From Geodermatophilus chilensis (GTDB taxonomy: Bacteria; Actinomycetota; Actinomycetes; Mycobacteriales; Geodermatophilaceae): a DNA stretch of 34,922 bases. The DNA lies in contig NZ_NVPT01000034.1 of assembly GCF_002802985.1 (NCBI RefSeq), positions 1 through 34,922 on the forward strand, in the 5' to 3' direction. The translations under genes and the position numbers were made by a program. This document shows positions 28,400-34,922 of the stretch, piece by piece; position 1 is the first letter of the stretch, and each line of letters opens with the position of its first letter. The notes below the pieces were generated by a model that saw only the letters and a list, made by a program, of their open reading frames with translations, had not been told where the DNA came from and did not search any database.

Positions 28400-30985
28400 A
28401 TGCAGAGCAAGCTGACCACCCGTTCGCAGGAGGCGATCACGGCCGCCCAGCGGCTCGCGGTCGACCGCGGCCAGGCCGCGCTCGAGCCCCTGCACCTGCT
28501 CGCCGCGCTGCTCGAGCAGACCGACGGCATCGCCGGCCCGTTGCTGAAGGCCGTGGGAGCCGACGTCGCCGACGTCCGTGCCAAGACCGACGCCGCGCTG
28601 CGGCGGATGCCGAGCGTGAGCGGCGCGACCGTGCCCGCCCCCTCGCCGTCCCGAGAGTTGCTCCGCGTGCTCAACGCGGCCGGGGAGCAGGCCAGCGCGC
28701 TGGGCGACGAGTTCGTGTCCACCGAGCACCTGCTCGTGGGCCTGGCCGGCTCCGACGGCGAGGCCGGCGCGGTGCTGACCAGCGCCGGCGCCACCCGCGA
28801 CGCCCTGCTGGCGGCCTTCCGCACCGTCCGCGGCAACCGCAAGGTGACCACCGCCGACCCGGAGAGCACCTTCCAGGCGCTGGAGAAGTACGCCGTCGAC
28901 CTCACCGAGCGCGCCCGAGAGGGCAAGATCGACCCGGTCGTCGGCCGCGACACCGAGATCCGCCGCGTCGTGCAGGTGCTGTCCCGCCGCACCAAGAACA
29001 ACCCGGTGCTCATCGGCGAGCCCGGCGTCGGCAAGACGGCGATCGTCGAGGGCCTGGCCCAGCGCGTCGTCGCCGGCGACGTCCCCGAGAGCCTCAAGGG
29101 CAAGCGGCTGATGGCGCTGGACCTGGCCAGCATGGTCGCCGGCGCCAAGTACCGCGGCGAGTTCGAGGAGCGGCTCAAGGCCGTCCTGCACGAGATCGCC
29201 GAGTCCCAGGGTGAGGTCATCACCTTCATCGACGAGCTGCACACCATCGTCGGCGCCGGGGCCACCGGCGACTCGGCGATGGACGCCGGCAACATGATCA
29301 AGCCGATGCTGGCCCGCGGTGAGCTGCGGATGGTCGGCGCGACCACGCTCGACGAGTACCGCGAGCACATCGAGAAGGACCCGGCGCTGGAGCGGCGCTT
29401 CCAGCAGGTCTTCGTCGGCGAGCCCTCGGTCGAGGACACGATCGGCATCCTGCGCGGCCTCAAGGAGCGCTACGAGGTCCACCACGGCGTCCGCATCACC
29501 GACGCCGCGATCGTCGCCGCCGCGACCCTGTCGGACCGGTACGTCACGGCCCGGTTCCTGCCCGACAAGGCCATCGACCTGGTCGACGAGGCGGCCAGCC
29601 GGCTGCGGATGGAGATCGACAGCCGGCCGGTCGAGGTCGACGAGGTCGAGCGCGCCGTCCGCCGGCTCGAGATCGAGGAGATGGCGCTGGCCAAGGAGGA
29701 CGACCCGTCCTCCGTCGAGCGCCTGGCGGCCCTGCGGGCCGACCTCGCCGACAAGCGCCAGCAGCTCGACGAGCTGACCGCCCGCTGGCAGCAGGACAAG
29801 AGCGCGATCGTGCGCATCCAGCAGATCAAGGAGGAGTTGGAGCGGGCGCGCCTGGAGGCCGAGCGCGCCGAGCGGGACGGCGAGCTGGCCAAGGTCGCCG
29901 AGCTGCGCTACGGCCGGCTGCCGCAGCTGGAGAAGGCCCTGGCCGACGCCGAGGCCTCGGTCGCGGGCACCGACTCCATGCTCAAGGAGGAGGTCGGCCC
30001 CGACGACATCGCCGAGGTGGTCCAGGCCTGGACCGGCATCCCCGCCGGGCGGCTGCTCGAGGGCGAGACCCAGAAGCTGCTGCGGATGGAGGACGAGCTC
30101 GGCGGGCGGGTCGTCGGCCAGTCCGACGCCGTGCGCGCCGTGTCCGACGCGGTCCGCCGGGCGCGCTCCGGCGTGGCCGACCCCGACCGGCCGACCGGGT
30201 CCTTCCTGTTCCTCGGCCCGACCGGTGTCGGCAAGACCGAGCTGGCCAAGGCGCTGGCGGAGTTCCTGTTCGACGACGAGCGGGCGATGGTCCGCATCGA
30301 CATGAGCGAGTACTCCGAGAAGCACTCGGTGGCCCGCCTGGTCGGCGCCCCGCCCGGCTACGTCGGCTACGAGTCCGGCGGCCAGCTCACCGAGGCGGTG
30401 CGGCGGCGGCCCTACACCGTCGTGCTGTTCGACGAGGTCGAGAAGGCGCACCAGGACGTCTTCGACGTGCTTCTGCAGGTGCTCGACGACGGCCGGCTCA
30501 CCGACGGCCAGGGTCGGACGGTGGACTTCCGCAACACCATCCTGATCCTGACGTCGAACCTCGGGTCGCACGTGATCGCCGACCAGTCGCTGCCCGAGGA
30601 GGCGCGGCGCGCGGCGGTGATGGACGTGGTCCGGTCGCACTTCAAGCCCGAGTTCCTCAACCGGCTCGACGACGTCGTGGTCTTCCGGGCGCTGGGCAGC
30701 GAGGAGCTGGTCGGCATCGTCGACATCCAGGTGGGCGTGCTCGCCCGCCGGCTGGCGGCCCGCCGGCTCACGCTGCGGGTCACCGACGCCGCGCGCGAGT
30801 GGCTGGCGCTCAACGGGTTCGACCCGGTCTACGGCGCCCGTCCGCTGCGCCGGCTGGTGCAGTCGGCGATCGGCGACCAGCTGGCCAAGGCCCTGCTGGC
30901 CGGCGAGATCCGGGACGGCGACGAGGTCGTCGTCGACGCGCCGGAGGACCTCGCCGAGGAGGGCCTGACCGTCCGCCGCGGCTGA
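28400..30985 (+). CDS. clpB: Disaggregase ClpB (Hsp100)
   Basis: The product has 861 residues, the full ClpB length. It threads aggregated proteins through a hexameric ring together with DnaK. Seen: the N-domain (1-145: [21 protein letters not shown]), NBD1 with Walker A GEPGVGKT at 206-213 and Walker [17 protein letters not shown], the ~110-residue middle coiled-coil domain (absent from ClpA/ClpC), and NBD2 with Walker A GPTGVGKT at 606-613, pore loop [13 protein letters not shown] and [18 protein letters not shown] 28400 gives [10 protein letters not shown]; the open frame upstream overlaps the HAIR and is not ClpB-like. The plus frame's antisense open frame of over 1,100 codons is a GC artefact. 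Confidence 0.98.
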   Translation: MQSKLTTRSQEAITAAQRLAVDRGQAALEPLHLLAALLEQTDGIAGPLLKAVGADVADVRAKTDAALRRMPSVSGATVPAPSPSRELLRVLNAAGEQASALGDEFVSTEHLLVGLAGSDGEAGAVLTSAGATRDALLAAFRTVRGNRKVTTADPESTFQALEKYAVDLTERAREGKIDPVVGRDTEIRRVVQVLSRRTKNNPVLIGEPGVGKTAIVEGLAQRVVAGDVPESLKGKRLMALDLASMVAGAKYRGEFEERLKAVLHEIAESQGEVITFIDELHTIVGAGATGDSAMDAGNMIKPMLARGELRMVGATTLDEYREHIEKDPALERRFQQVFVGEPSVEDTIGILRGLKERYEVHHGVRITDAAIVAAATLSDRYVTARFLPDKAIDLVDEAASRLRMEIDSRPVEVDEVERAVRRLEIEEMALAKEDDPSSVERLAALRADLADKRQQLDELTARWQQDKSAIVRIQQIKEELERARLEAERAERDGELAKVAELRYGRLPQLEKALADAEASVAGTDSMLKEEVGPDDIAEVVQAWTGIPAGRLLEGETQKLLRMEDELGGRVVGQSDAVRAVSDAVRRARSGVADPDRPTGSFLFLGPTGVGKTELAKALAEFLFDDERAMVRIDMSEYSEKHSVARLVGAPPGYVGYESGGQLTEAVRRRPYTVVLFDEVEKAHQDVFDVLLQVLDDGRLTDGQGRTVDFRNTILILTSNLGSHVIADQSLPEEARRAAVMDVVRSHFKPEFLNRLDDVVVFRALGSEELVGIVDIQVGVLARRLAARRLTLRVTDAAREWLALNGFDPVYGARPLRRLVQSAIGDQLAKALLAGEIRDGDEVVVDAPEDLAEEGLTVRRG

Positions 30986-31044
30986 AAGAGGACCCCGTCC
31001 CTCCCACCGCTCGCGAGCTCGCGGTGAGCCTCCGGACGGGGCCG
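30986..31044 (+). repeat. Post-stop structured element, copy C
   Basis: It starts directly after the clpB TGA as AAGAGGACC. The outer stem is CCCCGTCC (30993-31000) with GGACGGGG (31034-31041). The inner stem is CCCACCGC (31003-31010) with GCGGTGAG (31021-31028), loop TCGCGAGCTC. Same orientation relative to its gene as copies A and B. Confidence 0.7.
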
Positions 31045-31047
31045 CAC

Positions 31048-31079
31048 GGGCCCGCCGTCCCACCCGGGACGGCGGGCCC
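31048..31079 (+). terminator. 14-bp terminator hairpin after clpB
   Basis: 31048-31061 (GGGCCCGCCGTCCC) pairs perfectly with 31066-31079 around loop ACCC, followed by TCGTGCGTTT. It stands just beyond element C, so clpB has two consecutive 3' structures. Confidence 0.75.
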
Positions 31080-31109
31080 TCGTGCGTTTCCGCAGGAACG
31101 GTCGGGACG

Positions 31110-31169
31110 CCGAGATGCGTCTGACGGCGGCGATGGCGACCCCCGAGGCAGCCGCCATCCGCATCTCGG
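31110..31169. repeat. Inverted repeat in the clpB to WQ-protein gap
   Basis: CCGAGATGCG (31110-31119) is the exact complement of CGCATCTCGG (31160-31169). Inside the 40-base loop GATGGC (31132-31137) can pair with GCCATC (31154-31159), giving a two-part stem. The gap of 31080-31303 otherwise holds no named element. Confidence 0.45.
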
Positions 31170-31303
31170 GCGCGGGGGCTCCGCGCCTCGCGACGACACC
31201 ACCGCACCGATCCGGTCTCGATCGCCCAACGGCACTGGCCCGGTCCGGGAGGGTCCGTGATCATCGGGGCGAGACACCCGAGGGACGACCAGGGGAGCGA
31301 GTG

Positions 31304-32083
31304 ATGACGTCAGGGCAGGGCAGCCAGGACCCCCAGCAGGGGCAGCCGCCGCAGGGGCAGCCGGGCTGGCAGGCGCCGCCGGGACAGGGCTGGCAGAACC
31401 CGCCGCCTGGGCAGGGCGGGTGGCAGAACCCGCAGCAGGGTGGCTGGCAGGACCCGCAGCAGGGTGGTTGGCAGAACCCGCCGTCCGGACAGGGTGGGTG
31501 GCAGGGCCCGCAGCAGGGTGGGTGGCAGGACCCGCAGCAGGGCTGGCAGGGGCAGCCCTACGGCTACGGCGCGGCCCCGTCGGCGCCGGGGTACCACTTC
31601 CCGCAGGAAGCGCCCGAGCGGCCGACGACCGTCCGCGTGGGGATCGGGGCCTTCCTCGCCACGTTCATCCTCGGCATCATCGCGTCGCTGGTGCAGTTCT
31701 CCGACATCGACAGCCTGGTCGCGCAGGCCGTGGCGGTCGCCGACGACCCGGCGGTCACCGAGGACGTCATCCGGGCCGGCATCGTCGTCGGCGCGGTGAT
31801 CGGTCTGTTGCTGACGGCCCTCCAGGCGCTCTTCATCTGGTTCGCCTGGAAGGGGCGCAACTGGGCGCGCATCGTGCTCCTGGTGCTCGGCGGCCTCAGC
31901 GCGCTCTTCGGCCTGAGCGCTCTGGCCGGTTCCGGCGGGGGCGTCGCGGGCTCGGGTTTCCTCGACTCGCTGTCGGTCTTCTCGCTGCTGCTGACGATCG
32001 TCGGGGTCGTCGCGCTGGCGCTGCGGCCCTCCACCGAGTGGTACCGGGCGATGACCGCCCGCAGACAGGCCGGACTGCGCTGA
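31304..32083 (+). CDS. Membrane protein with N-terminal Trp-Gln repeat region
   Basis: The product has 259 residues and I do not recognise a specific family. Residues 1-105 are low-complexity Gly/Gln/Pro/Trp with eight GWQ-containing units of 8-10 residues (GWQNPQQG, GWQDPQQG, GWQGPQQG and variants). Four membrane helices follow at about 112-132, 159-181, 189-209 and 224-241. It resembles the many actinobacterial DUF4064/Tim44-like small membrane proteins with disordered Pro/Gln-rich heads. ATG 31304 follows AGGGGAGCGA; a GTG at 31301 is an equal alternative. No paired gene defines its role. Confidence 0.75.
   Translation: MTSGQGSQDPQQGQPPQGQPGWQAPPGQGWQNPPPGQGGWQNPQQGGWQDPQQGGWQNPPSGQGGWQGPQQGGWQDPQQGWQGQPYGYGAAPSAPGYHFPQEAPERPTTVRVGIGAFLATFILGIIASLVQFSDIDSLVAQAVAVADDPAVTEDVIRAGIVVGAVIGLLLTALQALFIWFAWKGRNWARIVLLVLGGLSALFGLSALAGSGGGVAGSGFLDSLSVFSLLLTIVGVVALALRPSTEWYRAMTARRQAGLR
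31364..31560 (+). repeat. Tandem coding repeats (GWQ units)
   Basis: Eight imperfect 24-30 base units encode GWQ(N/D/G/A)P repeats. Near-identical stretches such as GGTGGCTGGCAGGACCCGCA allow slippage, so copy number may vary between strains and may be misassembled. Confidence 0.75.
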
Positions 32084-32089
32084 CAGCTC

Positions 32090-32114
32090 GTTACGGAACC
32101 GTTACCGGATCCGT
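32090..32114. promoter_or_regulatory. Tandem palindrome-like repeats before the sulfite-oxidase gene
   Basis: GTTACGGAACC (32090-32100) is followed directly by GTTACCGGATCC (32101-32112). Each is built on a CGG/CCG dyad (ACGGAACCGT; CCGGATCCG). They lie in the 65-base gap before the GTG at 32149. GGAAC resembles an ECF sigma -35, but no matching -10 is at the expected spacing. Confidence 0.35.
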
Positions 32115-32148
32115 GAACCCATAGGGCGGCTGGTCGCGAAGAACAGTC

Positions 32149-33813
32149 GTGACCACCACCGAGCAGGCCCCGGCCGCGGCGAGCGCGCCGGACGGGCAGG
32201 GCGGCGGGCGGCGGCGAGGCCGCCGTCCGCTCGCCGCCGTGGCCGGGCTGCTGTCCGCCGGTGTCGCGCTGGGCGTGGCCGAGCTCGTCGCCGGGTTGAT
32301 CGGTCCGCAGGCCTCGCCGGTCGTCGCCGTCGGCGACAAGGTCATCACCCTCGTCCCGGAGCCGGTCAAGGCCTTCGCGATCGCGACCTTCGGCGAGGAC
32401 GACAAGATCGCCCTCGTCGTCGGCACGCTGGTGCTCATCGCGCTGTACGCCGCGGTCCTCGGCGTCCTGGCGCTGCGCCGCCGGGCGGTCGGGGTCGCCG
32501 GGATCGCGCTGTTCGGCGTGGTGGGGGCCGCCGCCGCGGTCACCGGCCCCGCCGGTGGCCCGCTCGACGCGCTGCCGGCCCTGGTCGGCGCGCTGGCGGG
32601 GATCGGCGCTCTGCTCGCCCTCCTGGCCCCTCTCACCGTGCCGGCCACCGGCACCCGGGACACCGCTGCCGACGACGAGGCGCCGCTCGCCGAGCGCCTG
32701 CGGACCGCCCTCGGCTCCGGCGACCGCAAGGGCGCCGGCCTCGACCGCCGCCGCTTCTTCCTCACCAGCGGCGCCGCCGTGGGTGCCGCCGTCGTCACCG
32801 GTGGCGCAGGCCGGCTGCTGCTGCGCCGCTTCGACGTCGGCGGGGCGCGGGCCGACCTCGCCCTCCCGGCGCCGACCTCCCCGGCCGCACCGCTGTCGGC
32901 CGGCGCCGACCTCGCCCCGCAGGTCGAGGGCCTGACGCCGCTGTTCACCCCGAACCGCGAGTTCTACCGGGTGGACACCGCGATCACCGTGCCGCAGATC
33001 AGCCCGGCCGACTACCGGCTGGAGCTGACCGGGATGTTCGACAGCCCGCGCAGCTACACGCTCGACGACCTGCTGGGCCGACCCGACGTCATCGAGCGCG
33101 ACATCACCCTGACCTGCGTCTCCAACACCGTCGGGGGTCTGCTGGCCGGCACCGCGCGCTGGCTCGGGGTCCCGCTGGGCGCCTTCCTCCGTGAGAACGG
33201 CATCCAGTCCCGCTCCGACCAGCTGGTCTGCCGCTCGGTCGACGGGATGACCATCGGCGCGCCCACCCGCTCGGCGCTCGAGGTCGAGGACGCGATGATC
33301 GCGTTCGGGATGAACGGCGAGCCGCTCCCGGTGGAGCACGGTTTCCCGGCGCGGATGATCATCCCCGGGCTCTACGGCTACGTCTCGGCCTGCAAGTGGA
33401 TGACCGGCATCGAGGCCTCCACCTACGACGCGTTCGACGTCTACTGGACCGAGCGCGACTGGGCCGCCCAGGCGCCGATCAAGATCGCCTCCCGCATCGA
33501 CACCCCCGCCCCGCTGCGCCGCTTCCCGGCCGGCCGCCGTGCCATCGCCGGCGTGGCCTGGGCGCAGACCCGCGGCATCGGCGCCGTCGAGGTCCGGGTC
33601 GACGAGGGACCCTGGCTGCCGGCGCAGCTCTCCCCGCAGGTGGACGCCGACCTGTGGCGGCAGTGGGTGCTGCCCTACGACTTCGCCCCCGGCTCGTACC
33701 AGCTCACGGTCCGCGCGACCAGCGCCGAGGGCGAGGTCCAGACCGAGGAGCGCGCCGAGCCGTTCCCCGACGGGTCCAGCGGCCTGCACTCCATCCGGGT
33801 CATCGCGAGCTGA
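32149..33813 (+). CDS. Membrane-anchored sulfite-oxidase-family molybdopterin oxidoreductase
   Basis: The product has 554 residues. Residues ~27-165 contain four hydrophobic helices; a fifth segment with a twin-arginine-like DRRRFFLTSGAAVGAAVV begins at 199. The rest (from ~250) is an oxidoreductase molybdopterin-binding domain followed by a Mo-co dimerisation domain. Cys323 in DITLTCVSNTVGG is the molybdenum-ligating cysteine, and RMIIPGLYGYVSACKWM and YWTERDW match the family. The catalytic domain should sit outside the membrane. The substrate is uncertain: family members oxidise sulfite or reduce oxidised methionine. M. tuberculosis Rv0218 is a similar membrane version. Start GTG 32149 has no good Shine-Dalgarno. 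The fasciclin lipoprotein gene follows after 97 bases. Confidence 0.88.
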   Translation: MTTTEQAPAAASAPDGQGGGRRRGRRPLAAVAGLLSAGVALGVAELVAGLIGPQASPVVAVGDKVITLVPEPVKAFAIATFGEDDKIALVVGTLVLIALYAAVLGVLALRRRAVGVAGIALFGVVGAAAAVTGPAGGPLDALPALVGALAGIGALLALLAPLTVPATGTRDTAADDEAPLAERLRTALGSGDRKGAGLDRRRFFLTSGAAVGAAVVTGGAGRLLLRRFDVGGARADLALPAPTSPAAPLSAGADLAPQVEGLTPLFTPNREFYRVDTAITVPQISPADYRLELTGMFDSPRSYTLDDLLGRPDVIERDITLTCVSNTVGGLLAGTARWLGVPLGAFLRENGIQSRSDQLVCRSVDGMTIGAPTRSALEVEDAMIAFGMNGEPLPVEHGFPARMIIPGLYGYVSACKWMTGIEASTYDAFDVYWTERDWAAQAPIKIASRIDTPAPLRRFPAGRRAIAGVAWAQTRGIGAVEVRVDEGPWLPAQLSPQVDADLWRQWVLPYDFAPGSYQLTVRATSAEGEVQTEERAEPFPDGSSGLHSIRVIAS

Positions 33814-33910
33814 CCCCCAGAACTCGTCTCGGCCACCGGCCGCAGGCGCAGCCCGCCCCACTTCCCGGGACGCGGGCCAGGAACCGAGCACGACGACCAA
33901 GGAGATCCAC

Positions 33911-34594
33911 GTGAAGCGCACTCTCACCCGCACCGCCCTGCTGACCGGTGTCTCGGCCCTCGCCCTGAGCGTGACCGCCTGTGGCGCCGAGGACACCGCG
34001 TCCGACGCCGCCGGCAGCGCGGGCAGCGCCGCCAGCAGCGCCAGCGAGGGCGCCACGGACAGCAGCTCCTCGGCGCCGTCCAGCGGCACCGACATGGCCG
34101 CCGCCGAGCCGTTCGGCGAGGGCTGCACCGCCGTCCCGGCCGAGGGCGAGGGCTCCTTCACCGGCATGACCGACGACCCGGTCGCCACCGCCGCCAGCAA
34201 CAACCCGGTGCTGTCGACGCTGGTCCAGGCCGTCATGCAGGCCAACCTCGTGGACACCCTCAACAGCGCCCAGGACATCACCGTGATCGCCCCGGCGAAC
34301 CCGGCCTTCGAGGCCATCCCGCCGGACGCGCTGCAGGCCGTGCTGGCCGACAACGCCCAGCTGACCGCGATCCTGAGCCACCACGTCATCGAGGGCCGCC
34401 TGGCTCCCGACGAGCTGGCCGGCACGCACACCACCCTGAACGGTGACGAGGTCACCATCGAGGGCTCCGGCGAGGACTTCACCGTCGCCCAGACCGTGAC
34501 CGGCACCCCGGCCTCGGTCATCTGCGGCAACGTCCAGACGGCGAACGCCACCGTCTACATCGTCGACCAGGTGCTCGCCCCGGCTCAGAGCTGA
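33911..34594 (+). CDS. Fasciclin-domain lipoprotein
   Basis: The product has 227 residues. The signal peptide MKRTLTRTALLTGVSALALS ends in a lipobox VTAC with lipidated Cys24. A Ser/Ala/Gly linker (25-60) precedes one FAS1 domain (~80-225): ASNNPVLSTLVQAVMQANL, ITVIAPANPAFEAIP, LSHHVIEGRLAPDEL and the final VQTANATVYIVDQVLAP. GTG 33911 has the strongest Shine-Dalgarno in the area (AAGGAGAT). FAS1 proteins mediate adhesion or carry surface signals; M. tuberculosis MPT70/MPT83 are relatives under SigK/RskA control. Its place after a sulfite-oxidase-family gene recurs in actinobacteria, as far as I know, but a functional link is unproven. Confidence 0.92.
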   Translation: MKRTLTRTALLTGVSALALSVTACGAEDTASDAAGSAGSAASSASEGATDSSSSAPSSGTDMAAAEPFGEGCTAVPAEGEGSFTGMTDDPVATAASNNPVLSTLVQAVMQANLVDTLNSAQDITVIAPANPAFEAIPPDALQAVLADNAQLTAILSHHVIEGRLAPDELAGTHTTLNGDEVTIEGSGEDFTVAQTVTGTPASVICGNVQTANATVYIVDQVLAPAQS

Positions 34595-34609
34595 GCGAAG
34601 ACCCAGGGC

Positions 34610-34645
34610 CCGCGGGCCGTCGTCCGAGAGGACGGCGGCCCGCGG
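34610..34645 (+). terminator. Terminator after the fasciclin gene
   Basis: 34610-34625 pairs with 34630-34645 in a 16-bp stem (one G-U) closed by a GAGA tetraloop, 15 bases past the stop. Confidence 0.8.
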
Positions 34646-34737
34646 TCGTGTCTGCGGACTGCTGTCGTGCCGTTACGGGCTGTGGCGCCTCGCGCCGGGG
34701 ATGATGGCGGCGCCCCCGACGAAGGAGCCCCGCCCCC

Positions 34738-34847
34738 GTGACGCGCACCCCCACCCGCCCCGCCCTGCTCGCCGCCGCAGCCGCGCTGGCGCGGGCCGGC
34801 TGCGGCGGCGAGCAGGGCGCGGCGGGCGGGGGTGGGCGTGCCGGGGG
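34738..34847 (+). CDS. Start of a second lipoprotein, cut by contig end
   Basis: GTG 34738 with GAAGGAG ten bases upstream gives MTRTPTRPALLAAAAALARA, then a lipobox Cys (AGC) and GGEQGAAGGGG. This is a lipoprotein signal peptide similar to that of the fasciclin gene just upstream. The reading frame then runs into adapter-like sequence at about 34848, where it meets an artefactual TAA. Only the first ~36 codons can be genomic, and an inverted repeat casts doubt on the last ones. The mature protein is not in view. Confidence 0.55.
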
Positions 34848-34922
34848 CTGGCTCTTATAAACATCTGACGGTCGCGGCGACTGCGTACGTGGCGACAGAG
34901 GGTGTAGCGGGTCGTGGTAAGA
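34848..34922. other. Residual sequencing adapter at contig end (not genomic)
   Basis: CTGGCTCTTATAAACATCT at 34848-34866 matches the 19-base Nextera mosaic end at 17 of 19 positions, and the following GACGGTCGCGGCGA resembles the Nextera read adapter continuation. Base composition and reading frames change abruptly here. Treat as artefact. Confidence 0.85.

Noticed and set aside
28199-31264. Long minus-strand open frame opposite clpB, continuous with ohrR
   Set aside because: Only the last 147 codons (ohrR) are protein-like; the rest is antisense to clpB.
31364-31560. CRISPR-like tandem repeat
   Set aside because: The units are coding GWQ repeats in frame with no spacers of uniform length.

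Overview
The window is very GC-rich, densely coded DNA from a free-living actinobacterium. Gene content (a bifunctional-type dCTP deaminase, a dnaK-grpE-dnaJ-hspR operon, HspR/HAIR control of clpB, a membrane heterodisulfide-reductase-like Fe-S protein) is typical of Actinomycetota. The order dcd ... Fe-S reductase ... dnaK operon ... clpB parallels the Mycobacterium tuberculosis order (Rv0321, Rv0338c, Rv0350-0353, Rv0384c). From base composition and protein style I infer a Geodermatophilaceae-like organism (Blastococcus, Modestobacter, Geodermatophilus), but this is not proven. The right end is a contig end: the last ~75 bases resemble a corrupted Nextera adapter and should not be read as genome.

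Layout. 1-3050 (minus): a hybrid histidine kinase cut by the window edge and a cytoplasmic chemoreceptor-like gene that needs two frameshifts. 3223-3813 (plus): dcd, convergent and overlapping with a CynX-type MFS gene. 5079-8506 (minus): a DUF389 membrane protein and the 762-residue Fe-S reductase. 8763-9761 (minus): an AbiEi/DUF559-like protein. 10101-14885 (plus): dnaK-grpE-dnaJ-hspR-marR behind a HAIR operator. 14979-22905 (minus): lctP-type permease, glcF, glcE, glcD and malate synthase A, transcribed as aceB-glcD-glcE-glcF-lctP. 23092-23868 (plus): a divergent IclR-type regulator. 23962-27116 (plus): a MarR/MFS drug-exporter pair and a lipid-kinase-family gene. 27243-28198 (minus): OhrR-like regulator and OsmC. 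28400-30985 (plus): clpB behind a near-perfect HAIR. 31304-34594 (plus): a Trp/Gln-repeat membrane protein, a membrane-anchored sulfite-oxidase-family protein and a fasciclin lipoprotein, then the start of another lipoprotein that runs into adapter.

Functional themes. (i) Protein quality control: HspR is encoded in the dnaK operon, and HAIR-type sites stand before both dnaK and clpB, so one autoregulated repressor should control both chaperone systems. (ii) C2 metabolism: uptake of glycolate/lactate, oxidation of glycolate to glyoxylate by GlcDEF, and condensation with acetyl-CoA to malate are collected in one operon facing an IclR regulator, with a good promoter and palindromic sites between them. 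(iii) Peroxide and drug responses by MarR-family regulators.

The most interesting unexplained signals are RNA- or DNA-level. A two-stem structured element starts directly after the stop codons of three unrelated genes (6217, 27242, 30986) and its stems covary between copies. A 13-bp perfect stem completely buries the grpE Shine-Dalgarno inside the heat-shock operon. Several genes look leaderless, with a -10-like hexamer 6-7 bases before the start codon. I saw no CRISPR array, tRNA, rRNA, insertion sequence or prophage.
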